Shown here one piece after another: positions 1 through 5,995 of a stretch of 7,839 bases of DNA (position 1 is its first letter; each line of letters opens with the position of its first letter). The DNA lies in assembly GCA_015711875.1 (NCBI GenBank), contig JACVJG010000108.1, positions 1 to 7,839 on the forward strand. Reading direction: 5' to 3'. A program made the translations under genes and the position numbers. The notes under the pieces were generated by a model, which saw only the letters and a program-made list of their open reading frames with translations, did no database searches and had not been told where the DNA came from. Source of the stretch: Candidatus Solincola jinzensis. GTDB lineage: Bacteria; Actinomycetota; Geothermincolia; Geothermincolales; RBG-13-55-18.

Positions 1-2
1 AT

Positions 3-1088
3 CTTACTTGCCGAGACGGAGATATGGAGGCGGAGCTGGCTGCCGCCTTCACGCGCTTTCTGCGAGGAGGAAGGTTCATCCTGGGCCCCGAGGTCTCCGC
101 TTTCGAGGAGGAATTCGCATCCTACTGCGGGGTAAGGCATGCGGTGGGAGTGGCCTCGGGCACGGACGCCATCGTGCTCGCCCTCAAGGCCCTGGGCATA
201 TCCCCGGGAGACGAGGTGATAACGCCGGCTCTCTCCGCTCCTCCCACCGCCGTGGCCGTGACCCTCGCTGGCGGGCGCCCGGTCTTCGTGGACATCGACC
301 CCACCAGCCGCTGCATCGACCCCCGCGAGGTGGAAAAAGCCATGGGCGCCCGCACGCGTTTTCTGCTGGCGGTGCATATATACGGACGCCTTGCGGACAT
401 GGAAGTCCTTTCCAGGACTGCACACGAGCTCGGACTGCAGTTGGTTGAGGACTGCGCCCAGGCCCACGGTGCCCGGGTAGACGGAAGATCAGGAGGCCAC
501 TGGGGGCAAGCGGGATGCTATAGCTTCTACCCCACTAAGAACCTGGGAGCCTACGGAGACGGGGGCGCGGTGATAACCGGGGACGCCGAGCTGGCGAAAC
601 GGCTGCGCTCTTTGCGGGATTACGGGCGTATAGACCGCGACAGGTTGGAGGAAATCGGCATGAACAGCCGGCTCGACGAGCTGCAGGCGGCTTTTCTGCG
701 CGTGAAGTTGCGGCGGTTGGAGTCATGGAACCGCCGTCGCCGGGAGCTGGCGCTCCGTTACCAGGAGGGGCTGGGGGACCTTCCCCTCGACCTCCCGTCA
801 TGGGACGGGGGCGAGGGCCATTGCTTCCATCTCTGGGTGGCGGGCTGCGACAGGCGCGACGCGCTACGCGCGTACCTGGCGGAAAAAGGCGTCGAGACCG
901 CGGTGCATTATCCCCTTCCCCTGCACTTTCAGAAACCCTACCTGGTGGGCGGCAGGCCTGCTTTCTCCTGCCCCAATGCGGAACGTTTCTGCGCTCGCGC
1001 CATCTCCCTACCTCTCCACCCTTTCCTCTCCGACCGCCAGCAGGAGGCGGTCATCTCCGCCGTGAGAGGCTTTTATCGTCGCAGTTGA
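3..1088 (+). CDS. DegT/DnrJ/EryC1/StrS family PLP-dependent sugar aminotransferase, 5' end cut by the window edge
   Basis: Members of this family transfer an amino group, usually from glutamate, to a keto-sugar nucleotide to make amino sugars for surface polysaccharides or glycosylated metabolites. Counting from the ATG at 24, the sequence shows FILGPEVSAFEEEF (18-31), the cofactor-phosphate motif ASGTDA (44-49), VEDCAQAHGA (141-150) with Asp143 expected to contact the PLP ring nitrogen, and FYPTKNLGAYGDGGA (168-182) with Lys172 as the Schiff-base lysine. NSRLDELQAAFLRVKL follows, and the C-terminal region has HYPLPLHFQKPY. The ATG at 24 is probably not the start. The frame is open to the left edge, residues LTCRDGD before it align with the family's usual N-terminal segment, and GGAG lies only 2 nt from that ATG. 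A few N-terminal residues are therefore missing. It is the only + strand gene and converges on the nitroreductase with 23 bp between stops. The sugar substrate cannot be read from sequence. Confidence 0.93.
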   Translation, partial: LTCRDGDMEAELAAAFTRFLRGGRFILGPEVSAFEEEFASYCGVRHAVGVASGTDAIVLALKALGISPGDEVITPALSAPPTAVAVTLAGGRPVFVDIDPTSRCIDPREVEKAMGARTRFLLAVHIYGRLADMEVLSRTAHELGLQLVEDCAQAHGARVDGRSGGHWGQAGCYSFYPTKNLGAYGDGGAVITGDAELAKRLRSLRDYGRIDRDRLEEIGMNSRLDELQAAFLRVKLRRLESWNRRRRELALRYQEGLGDLPLDLPSWDGGEGHCFHLWVAGCDRRDALRAYLAEKGVETAVHYPLPLHFQKPYLVGGRPAFSCPNAERFCARAISLPLHPFLSDRQQEAVISAVRGFYRRS

Positions 1089-1111
1089 GGGGGCGATGCC
1101 GTGGCGGTGGA

Positions 1112-1630
1112 TCATAAATAGGTTGTGAGCCGCTTGCAGTCCATCTTGCGCGGCTGCGTCTCACCGCGCGAGGCGTATCCTACCGGTACGAGGGCGAGAG
1201 GCCTTATATCCCTGGCCAGGCGTAACGCCCGCGCCACTTCCTCCTCCCGGAAAGCCCCGACCCAGCACGCGCCCAGCCCCAGCGCGGTGGCGCACAAGAG
1301 CAGGTTCTGCGTGGCCGCCGCGGTATCCTGCACGGCATAGAGCTCCACCCCGCGCCTTCCGTACGAGGCCGCGTGAGCGGCCAGGTCGGCGCACACCACG
1401 ATGACCACGGGAGCCGCCGCCACGAAGGACTGGCCCAGCGCCGCCTCGGCCAGCCGCTCCCTCAGCCTCGCGTCGCGCACCACCACGAAGCGCCAAGGCT
1501 GCACGTTGCCGGCGGAGGGCGCCAGGCAGGCACATCGCAGGAGTTCCTCCACCAGCTCCTCCGCCACCTCCCTGCGGGTATCGAAGGAGCGTACGCTGCG
1601 CCTTTTCTCCATTGCCTCGAACACGTCCAT
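1112..1630 (-). CDS. Small nitroreductase-family FMN oxidoreductase
   Basis: Nitroreductase-fold flavoproteins bind FMN at a dimer interface and transfer hydride from NAD(P)H to nitro, quinone, flavin or enone substrates in the cytoplasm. From the ATG at 1630 the protein is 172 aa, typical of the compact subgroup. It has the N-terminal FMN-phosphate motif KRRSVRSF (9-16), APSAGNVQPWRFVVV (37-51), the central helix QDTAAATQNLLLCATALGLG (101-120) followed by ACWVGAF, and LVPVGYA (147-153) near the C terminus. A GTG at 1639 would add three residues. The ATG is preferred because AGGGG lies about 7 nt upstream of it, and the MDVFEAMEKRRSVR start is what the family normally shows. It starts 12 bp after the P1 peptidase stop, so the two are very likely one transcript. 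The physiological substrate is unknown. Family assignment is secure, specific function is not. Confidence 0.92.
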   Translation of the reverse strand: MDVFEAMEKRRSVRSFDTRREVAEELVEELLRCACLAPSAGNVQPWRFVVVRDARLRERLAEAALGQSFVAAAPVVIVVCADLAAHAASYGRRGVELYAVQDTAAATQNLLLCATALGLGACWVGAFREEEVARALRLARDIRPLALVPVGYASRGETQPRKMDCKRLTTYL

Positions 1631-1642
1631 TCCCCTCACCCC

Positions 1643-2590
1643 TCATGCCAGGTCAGCGTGGGCCGGTATGCCCGCCACACCCTCCGCGTGCAAAACCGCG
1701 TTGCGCACCGCTTTCGCCATGAGCGCCGCCCCCATTACGCCCACTGCGTCTGCAGCCGCCTCCACCTCCCCGGTGGCGGCCGCGAACACCAGGTCGCCAT
1801 CGAGCTTGGTATGGCTCGGGGAGATGGCCCTGGCGAGGCCGTTATGTCCCCTCTGTGCCAGCCAGTTGGCGTCCGTCTTGCTGAGGCGGGCATTGGTCAC
1901 TATGACCCCCAACGTCGTATTGGTGAGGGGTGGGGCGTTCCCGCCCGCCAAAGCCGTCTCGATGCACGCCTCCGTGCACGCGAAACCGCCCTCGGGCAGG
2001 CGAGCTCCCGCCAGTATCCTCCCTTCCTCGTCCACCACGTCTCCGAAGGCGTTGACCACCGCCATGGCCAGGATCTTCAGGTCGCCGCACTCCAGAAAAG
2101 CGGTTCCCAAACCGCTCTTGGTGGCGTTGGCGGGGCCGAGCATCATCCCCACCGTGGCCCCCATGCCCGCCCCCACGTTTCCCTGTCGTGCCAGATCCTC
2201 GCTCGCATCCAGGCAGGCGCGGTAACCCATTTCGGCGTCTGGCCTTGCCCCCGGGTCTCCCACCGCAAGATCGAAGATCACCGCCGCGGGAACGATGGGC
2301 ACGCGCGCCACCCCGGTATCGAAGCCTATTCCCTGCTCCTCAAGAAATCTCATTACCCCCGTCGCCGCCGCCAACCCGAAGGCGCTGCCGCCTGAGAGCA
2401 CGAAAGCGTGCACCTCCTCCACCAGGTTGACGGGGTTGAGGAGGTCGGTCTCCCGCGTGCCCGGCGCGCCTCCCCTCACATCCACCCCGCCTCGAGAGCC
2501 CGGCGGAAGCAGCACCACCGTGCAACCCGTGAGCCCGTTTTCATCCTGCGCGTGCCCCACCCTGACCCCGGCGATCCTGAAATCAGCCAT
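1643..2590 (-). CDS. P1 family (DmpA/NylC-type) self-processing peptidase or amidase
   Basis: P1 peptidases (DmpA, BapA, NylC) are Ntn-hydrolase-like enzymes made as one chain. The chain cleaves itself to expose a Ser or Thr nucleophile, then hydrolyses N-terminal L-residues, D-amino-acid esters, beta-peptides or amide oligomers. The 315-aa length fits. Visible are TGCTVVLLP (21-29), VDVRGGAPGTRETDLL (36-51), the glycine-rich FVLSGGSAFGLAAATGVMR (63-81), VGAGMGATVG (139-148), NATKSGLG (155-162), VVNAFGDVVDEEGRIL (178-193) and TNTTLGVIVTNA (223-234). By analogy with NylC, autocleavage should fall between Asn224 and Thr225, making Thr225 the nucleophile. Lys158 and Asn180 are candidate helper residues. 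There is no signal peptide, so it is probably cytoplasmic. The start is firm: AAGGAGG (2596-2602) lies 5 nt before the ATG. Downstream is the nitroreductase. Substrate class is not determinable here. Confidence 0.93.
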   Translation of the reverse strand: MADFRIAGVRVGHAQDENGLTGCTVVLLPPGSRGGVDVRGGAPGTRETDLLNPVNLVEEVHAFVLSGGSAFGLAAATGVMRFLEEQGIGFDTGVARVPIVPAAVIFDLAVGDPGARPDAEMGYRACLDASEDLARQGNVGAGMGATVGMMLGPANATKSGLGTAFLECGDLKILAMAVVNAFGDVVDEEGRILAGARLPEGGFACTEACIETALAGGNAPPLTNTTLGVIVTNARLSKTDANWLAQRGHNGLARAISPSHTKLDGDLVFAAATGEVEAAADAVGVMGAALMAKAVRNAVLHAEGVAGIPAHADLA

Positions 2591-2807
2591 GCAACCCTCC
2601 TTGCGTCAACAAACGCGGACCTGGGCCGGCAACAACCAGGCATGCCCCGCGTCCCATCCCGCGCCTCGCGGCGTCAGAGATCTACGCGTCGCGATAGACG
2701 CGAGAAAGCAACCATAGATGCTTTCGCCCCATCCTGATCTTTGCCCTGGACACCCCCTAACGCGCCTGCCGAGCGCGAAGCCGCGACAACCATGGCCCTC
2801 CCAGCCA

Positions 2808-4286
2808 CTAGTCCGCGTAAAGGACCAGGTCCCTCGCGAACCTCAGGGCGTCTTCCCTGCTCTTCAGCGCTCCCTCCATCTGGGCTACGCGCACTTCCTT
2901 CAGGATCTCGCCGATAAGGGGGCCCTCCGTGAGGTTGAGCTCACGGATGAGGTCCCGTCCCATGATCAAGGGGGGCGTATCCTTTTCGCGGCGGTGCTCG
3001 TCCAGTAAGACTTGGCAGAACTCCACGTAACGTCGCAGCTTCCCCGGGGTGGACAAGGGACCCCGGGTGGCATAGCGGTCCGCGGTGGACAACAGCACCA
3101 CGTCGATCAGCTCCTCGCCCAGACGGGCGAGGAGGCGGCGCAAATGCCTACGGGTGGGCGAGTCCGATATGGCCAACCCTATATCCATGTGTTCCGCCAC
3201 CACGTTGACGATATAGTCCCCCGCCTTGCGTGAAAGCCTCAAGCGCTCCACCAGCTCCACCGCCGCCTCGCGGCTGTGCTTCTGGTGGGAATAGAAATGG
3301 ATGCGGCCGGAGGCATCGCGAGACATGGTCTCCGCCTTGCCAGCGTCATGGTAAAGAGCCGCGAGCCTGAGGAAAGCCTTGCGCGGGTATAGATCCTGCA
3401 GCGGCTCTTCCATGCGTTCCCGGATAAGATCGGCGTGTCCGGGAAACACCTCCCCGGGATCGCAGATCATGCGGTCCAGCTCCTCCAGGGTGAGCAGGGT
3501 GTGCGACCACACATCCAGGTGATGGTACGCGTTCTGCTCCAGTCCCACCAGGGGGACGAGGTGCGGGAACACGTATTGCAGGAGACCCGTGGCCTCGAGA
3601 TCGGCGAAGATGGGCGCGGTGTCCGTCACGAACAGCGTCTCCAGCAACTCCACCGCCACCCTCTCTCCGGGCGCCCTGGTTACTAGAGGAGCGTATTTCT
3701 TCATGTGATTGAGGGTGCGCTCCTCGTATTCCAGGTCCAAGACGTGCCGGAAGCGCATTGCCCGTATCAGGCGCACGGGGTCCATGAGAAAGGACTCGTT
3801 GGAGCATTCCCGCAAAATGCCTCGGGAAAGGTCACGCCATCCGTAATGCTTGTCCACCAGGTCACGCGGCAACCGCAGCTCACCCGCCGCCAGCCTCTCG
3901 ACGTCCAGGGCCATGGCGTTGACGGTGAAGTCACGGTAGGAGAGATCCTCCTCGACGCTCATCCCCCTGAGGGGAGAGAAATCTATGGTCCGCCTGACCG
4001 CGGCGCCATCCTCCACCACAACGCGATAGGCTTTCTCCTCCTCATGCAGGACAAACGCTTTGCCTCCGAAGCGTTCCGCCACCTCATGCGCCACCCCCTG
4101 GGGATCGACGGAAGATATGAAATCGATATCCGCGGGCGGCGCCCCAAGGAAAAAATCCCTGAGATAACCTCCCACCAAGTACAACTCCCCGCGCCGCCGG
4201 GAGGCCAGGAAAGGTATGAGCGCGCCCATCAGGGGGTCCGCCTTTTCCAGGCTGCGCAGGTCCAGGGTGGTGGGGAGGGATCGCAA
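2808..4286 (-). CDS. cca: CCA-adding enzyme-like class II tRNA nucleotidyltransferase with HD domain
   Basis: This family adds or repairs the 3'-CCA end of tRNA using CTP and ATP without a nucleic acid template. With the TTG at 4286 as start it is 492 aa. The N-terminal polymerase-beta fold shows LVGGYLRDFFLG (37-48), the metal-binding DID (53-55) and the strand motif YRDFTVNAMA (117-126). MDPVRLIRAMRF (168-179) and GERVAVELLETL (207-218) follow in the nucleotide-selecting region. A C-terminal HD phosphohydrolase domain has HHLDVWSHTLLTLEEL (255-270), LYHDAGK (311-317) and HQKHS (334-338). The end resembles the family tail (GRDLI..GPLIGEILKEV). A longer TTG start at 4316 is possible, but only 4286 has AAGGAG at 5 nt (4292-4297) and a suitable distance from the -10 box at 4334-4339. 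CCA-adding activity is the default reading. A separate CC- or A-adding enzyme or a poly(A) polymerase cannot be excluded by eye. Confidence 0.92.
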   Translation of the reverse strand: MRSLPTTLDLRSLEKADPLMGALIPFLASRRRGELYLVGGYLRDFFLGAPPADIDFISSVDPQGVAHEVAERFGGKAFVLHEEEKAYRVVVEDGAAVRRTIDFSPLRGMSVEEDLSYRDFTVNAMALDVERLAAGELRLPRDLVDKHYGWRDLSRGILRECSNESFLMDPVRLIRAMRFRHVLDLEYEERTLNHMKKYAPLVTRAPGERVAVELLETLFVTDTAPIFADLEATGLLQYVFPHLVPLVGLEQNAYHHLDVWSHTLLTLEELDRMICDPGEVFPGHADLIRERMEEPLQDLYPRKAFLRLAALYHDAGKAETMSRDASGRIHFYSHQKHSREAAVELVERLRLSRKAGDYIVNVVAEHMDIGLAISDSPTRRHLRRLLARLGEELIDVVLLSTADRYATRGPLSTPGKLRRYVEFCQVLLDEHRREKDTPPLIMGRDLIRELNLTEGPLIGEILKEVRVAQMEGALKSREDALRFARDLVLYAD

Positions 4287-4333
4287 GCTCTCTCCTTCTT
4301 TGTCCGCATGGCGCAACGCCTATCCGCGCCAAC

Positions 4334-4354
4334 ATTATAAACCATGTCCGGACA
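4334..4354 (-). promoter_or_regulatory. Putative cca promoter: perfect -10 box with adjacent palindrome
   Basis: On the - strand a perfect TATAAT sits at 4339-4334. It would start transcription near 4327, leaving a leader of about 40 nt before the TTG start at 4286. Five bp upstream is the perfect 10-bp palindrome TGTCCGGACA (4345-4354), which lies in the spacer region between -35 and -10. No good -35 hexamer is present at 16-18 bp (GCCTCG at 17 bp). The promoter may therefore depend on an activator, or the palindrome may be an operator. Function is inferred from sequence alone. Confidence 0.4.
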
Positions 4355-4768
4355 CCCGAGGCCGGCCGCCGCGCAATGAGCCGGGAAAAGAGCGTCCCGC
4401 ACGGACCACCCGACCACCCATCAGCAAAGACGGCTCGCCCGGTCCCGCGCTTTGCGGCGATCACGGCTGGCGGGAGATGGCCGTGTGGAACTCGGGGCCG
4501 GTCGCGCCCGCAAACAGCGCTCGAGTATCACGCGTGGCCCGGTTTCCGCCAGGGCTTCTACCCGCGCCCGCAATAAGTCGCTGCCCCCCAAGCCGGCAGG
4601 AAGCATGCCCTCATCACCCGGGCTCTTATCACGTGTTCATGGGTATGCTTTTGAAAAAGCGGGTTATGCAAAGCTTTTGAGCTTTTCTCACCATGCAAGA
4701 GCAGGCAGGGAAAAGGGGCCCTTCACCGCCCGGCACCACCGCTCTGCAGCGTTGCGTCAAGCCGGCTC
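4355..4768. other. Long intergenic stretch without a convincing gene
   Basis: This lies between the stop of the NMD3-like gene and the cca promoter region. Short open frames exist on both strands, but none has a good ribosome site, a recognisable motif or neighbour-like codon use. I see no tRNA-like T-loop or cloverleaf. The one distinctive part is an AT-rich island at about 4630-4690 with two copies of GCTTTTGA (4647-4654 and 4673-4680, 26 bp apart). Each copy is part of a small hairpin: GCTTTT/AAAAGC around 4647-4660 and AAAGCT-TTTG-AGCTTT at 4670-4685. The second is followed only by a weak T-rich run on the + strand. It could be a degenerate terminator for the gene ending at 4769 or an untranslated regulatory element. 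Confidence 0.5.
4670..4685. repeat. Short inverted repeat in AT-rich island
   Basis: AAAGCT-TTTG-AGCTTT is a perfect 6-bp stem with a 4-nt loop, about 85-100 bp downstream of the NMD3-like gene's stop. The stem is AT-rich and lacks a clean U-tract on the - strand, so it is at best a weak terminator or processing site. Confidence 0.3.
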
Positions 4769-5188
4769 TCAGTCCCGCGTCCAATATACGCGGGCGAAAT
4801 CGGAATGGTGTTGCCACTGGATGTCCAGGCGTCCGGAATAGGCTTTCTCGAATTCCTTACCCAGCCTTTCCGCCAGGACACGGTCGGTGGTCTCTATGAT
4901 GATCTCGTTTTTCTTCTCCTCTATATGGTAGATGCGCGCGGCGATATTCTTGCGCAGCTTCTTCTGGGCCACGCTGCGTATGAGGTTCTTTACCTCCTCG
5001 CGGTGCTTGTCCACGAAGTCCCCCCTGAGATAGACCACGCCGTCCACCTGTCCACGCGCCACCCTTTCGCATCCCGGGCAGAGATGTTTCTCCCACCCGT
5101 TGCCCTTCATGGCCTTTTCGCGTACAGGCTCGTTGAAATCCCATTTTTGATCGATGCAAACGGCGTAGCAGGACGGGCATATCTTCAT
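4769..5188 (-). CDS. NMD3/BCAM0308-like zinc-ribbon protein
   Basis: A 139-aa soluble protein with two cysteine pairs, CPSC (4-7) and CPGC (37-40), that should form one zinc ribbon. A conserved block WDFNE (16-20), GVVYLRGDFVDKHREEV (50-66), an alpha/beta segment with EEKKNEIIIETTDRVLAERLG (90-110) and the tail GRLDIQWQHHSDFARVYW (119-136) follow. This order matches the bacterial BCAM0308 family, often labelled NMD3-like or ribosome-stability/mRNA-decay related because it resembles part of the eukaryotic/archaeal ribosome-export adaptor NMD3. No bacterial function is firmly established. Binding to ribosome or RNA is inference. Its ATG at 5188 overlaps the TGA of the upstream NTPase gene (ATGA). 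AAGGAGG lies about 9 nt upstream, inside the NTPase gene's end, so translational coupling is likely. Confidence 0.8.
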   Translation of the reverse strand: MKICPSCYAVCIDQKWDFNEPVREKAMKGNGWEKHLCPGCERVARGQVDGVVYLRGDFVDKHREEVKNLIRSVAQKKLRKNIAARIYHIEEKKNEIIIETTDRVLAERLGKEFEKAYSGRLDIQWQHHSDFARVYWTRD

Positions 5189-5793
5189 GTCTCCGAACCT
5201 CCTTGGGGCTCCGCGCCTACATGACTTGCAGCCAGCAATGCCATTATCTTCTCATAGACCACCCCCGCGCACTCATCACGGTTGGAAACGCTCAAGGTGT
5301 ACAGGCAGACATCATCCCTCGCCAACAGATCGCGCGTCAAAGGATCCCTTTTCGCATGGACGGTGGCGAGCAGGGGAAGTCGGGAATCGAAAAGCGCCGG
5401 AAGGAGGGCGCGAAAGGAATGCGAGCAAAGCTCCATGCGACCTATCTCGTCGATCACCAGCAGGTCCACGGCCTCATACGCACTATTCAGAGATGCAAAG
5501 GCCACCTTCTCGAAGGCCTCCGTGTCGACGCCGTATTTTCCCACCCGTGGACCGCCGCGCCTGCCCACATGCGCCAGGACCGCAACGCCTCCCTCGAGGC
5601 CCCGGACCCTGAAACCGACCCTCGACGGTCCCTCCCTCATCTCCTCGGTCACGAAGCCCCCCGCCTTGAACCCCGCGGCGACCACCCTTCGCACCACCTC
5701 GAGCACCAGGGTGGTCTTGCCGCTGCCAGGTCGCCCGGTGACCAGGACGTTGCGGGCGGTGTCCTCCCCCAGTCGCGCGCTCAAGCCCCCCAT
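5185..5793 (-). CDS. THEP1-type nucleoside-triphosphatase (NTPase_1 family)
   Basis: THEP1 proteins are small P-loop NTPases, first characterised from thermophiles, that hydrolyse ATP, GTP, CTP and UTP slowly. Their cellular role is unclear. This 202-aa protein has the Walker A motif GRPGSGKTT (20-28, Lys26), the family segment GFVTEEMREGPSRVGFRV (46-63), GKYGVD (85-90) and Walker B LLVIDEIGRME (111-121, Asp115/Glu116). ATVHAK (143-148) lies in the sensor region. The ATG at 5793 has AAGAAGG about 12 nt upstream, somewhat far, but no better in-frame start exists. Its stop overlaps the start of the NMD3-like gene by 4 bp. The last ten or so residues are low-complexity, as if the reading frame extends to reach the next gene's ribosome site. 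Length matches the family. Confidence 0.9.
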   Translation of the reverse strand: MGGLSARLGEDTARNVLVTGRPGSGKTTLVLEVVRRVVAAGFKAGGFVTEEMREGPSRVGFRVRGLEGGVAVLAHVGRRGGPRVGKYGVDTEAFEKVAFASLNSAYEAVDLLVIDEIGRMELCSHSFRALLPALFDSRLPLLATVHAKRDPLTRDLLARDDVCLYTLSVSNRDECAGVVYEKIMALLAASHVGAEPQGGSET

Positions 5794-5873
5794 GATTTGG
5801 CCATCCCTTCTTGAGCGTGCCGCTATATCCCCGGGGGGAATGGCAGGAGATCACGCACGACTCCCATATAATG

Positions 5874-5900
5874 AATCTACCCCCCTTGCGTTCATGTAAA
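5874..5900 (-). promoter_or_regulatory. Weak promoter candidate for the NTPase/NMD3-like pair
   Basis: On the - strand TTTACA (5900-5895) is followed after 15 bp by TAGATT (5879-5874), about 80 bp before the NTPase ATG. The spacer is short and the -10 matches consensus at only four of six bases. The 202-bp gap after alr makes a separate promoter plausible. This exact site is a guess. Confidence 0.22.
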
Positions 5901-5937
5901 CGGCAGCAGTCATGTCAACAGAACGCCCCGTTCCATC

Positions 5938-5975
5938 CACGCGCGGCGCCGGGGTTTCTCCCTCATCCCCGCGTG
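5938..5975. repeat. GC-rich stem-loop between alr and the NTPase gene
   Basis: CACGCG (5938-5943) can pair with CGCGTG (5970-5975), extended inward by GGG/CCC pairing (from 5951-5954 and 5967-5969) with GGCGCC bulged on one side. It lies 20-60 bp after the alr stop. There is no U-tract, so it is not a classical intrinsic terminator, but it may stop or protect the alr transcript's 3' end. Confidence 0.3.
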
Positions 5976-5995
5976 ACCTAGATATGCAGGTAACG

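Noticed and set aside
1373..2395. A 340-codon + strand open frame opposite the P1 peptidase and nitroreductase
   Set aside because: It runs opposite two genes with clear family motifs, has no recognisable domain, and is rich in Arg/His/Pro as expected for the shadow of GC-rich codons.
2685..2702. Inverted repeat CGCGTC-GCGATA-GACGCG between cca and the P1 peptidase gene
   Set aside because: The 6-bp stem has no U-tract and no clear placement relative to a promoter; such short GC palindromes are expected by chance here.
3705..4340. A 211-codon + strand open frame opposite cca
   Set aside because: It overlaps the catalytic domain of the CCA enzyme and shows no domain or ribosome site.
4421..4606. 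A 61-codon - strand frame in the gap upstream of cca
   Set aside because: Its third-position GC seems lower than in neighbouring genes, the ribosome site is badly spaced, the second half is Arg/Ser/Pro-rich, and no family is recognisable. A small gene is not excluded.
5867..5872. A perfect TATAAT on the + strand
   Set aside because: No -35 lies 16-18 bp upstream and no + strand gene follows; it would only transcribe antisense to alr.
5913..5918. A perfect TTGACA on the - strand upstream of the NTPase gene
   Set aside because: The hexamers at 16-18 bp spacing (CATGAA, ATGAAC, TGAACG) are not -10-like, so it is probably chance.
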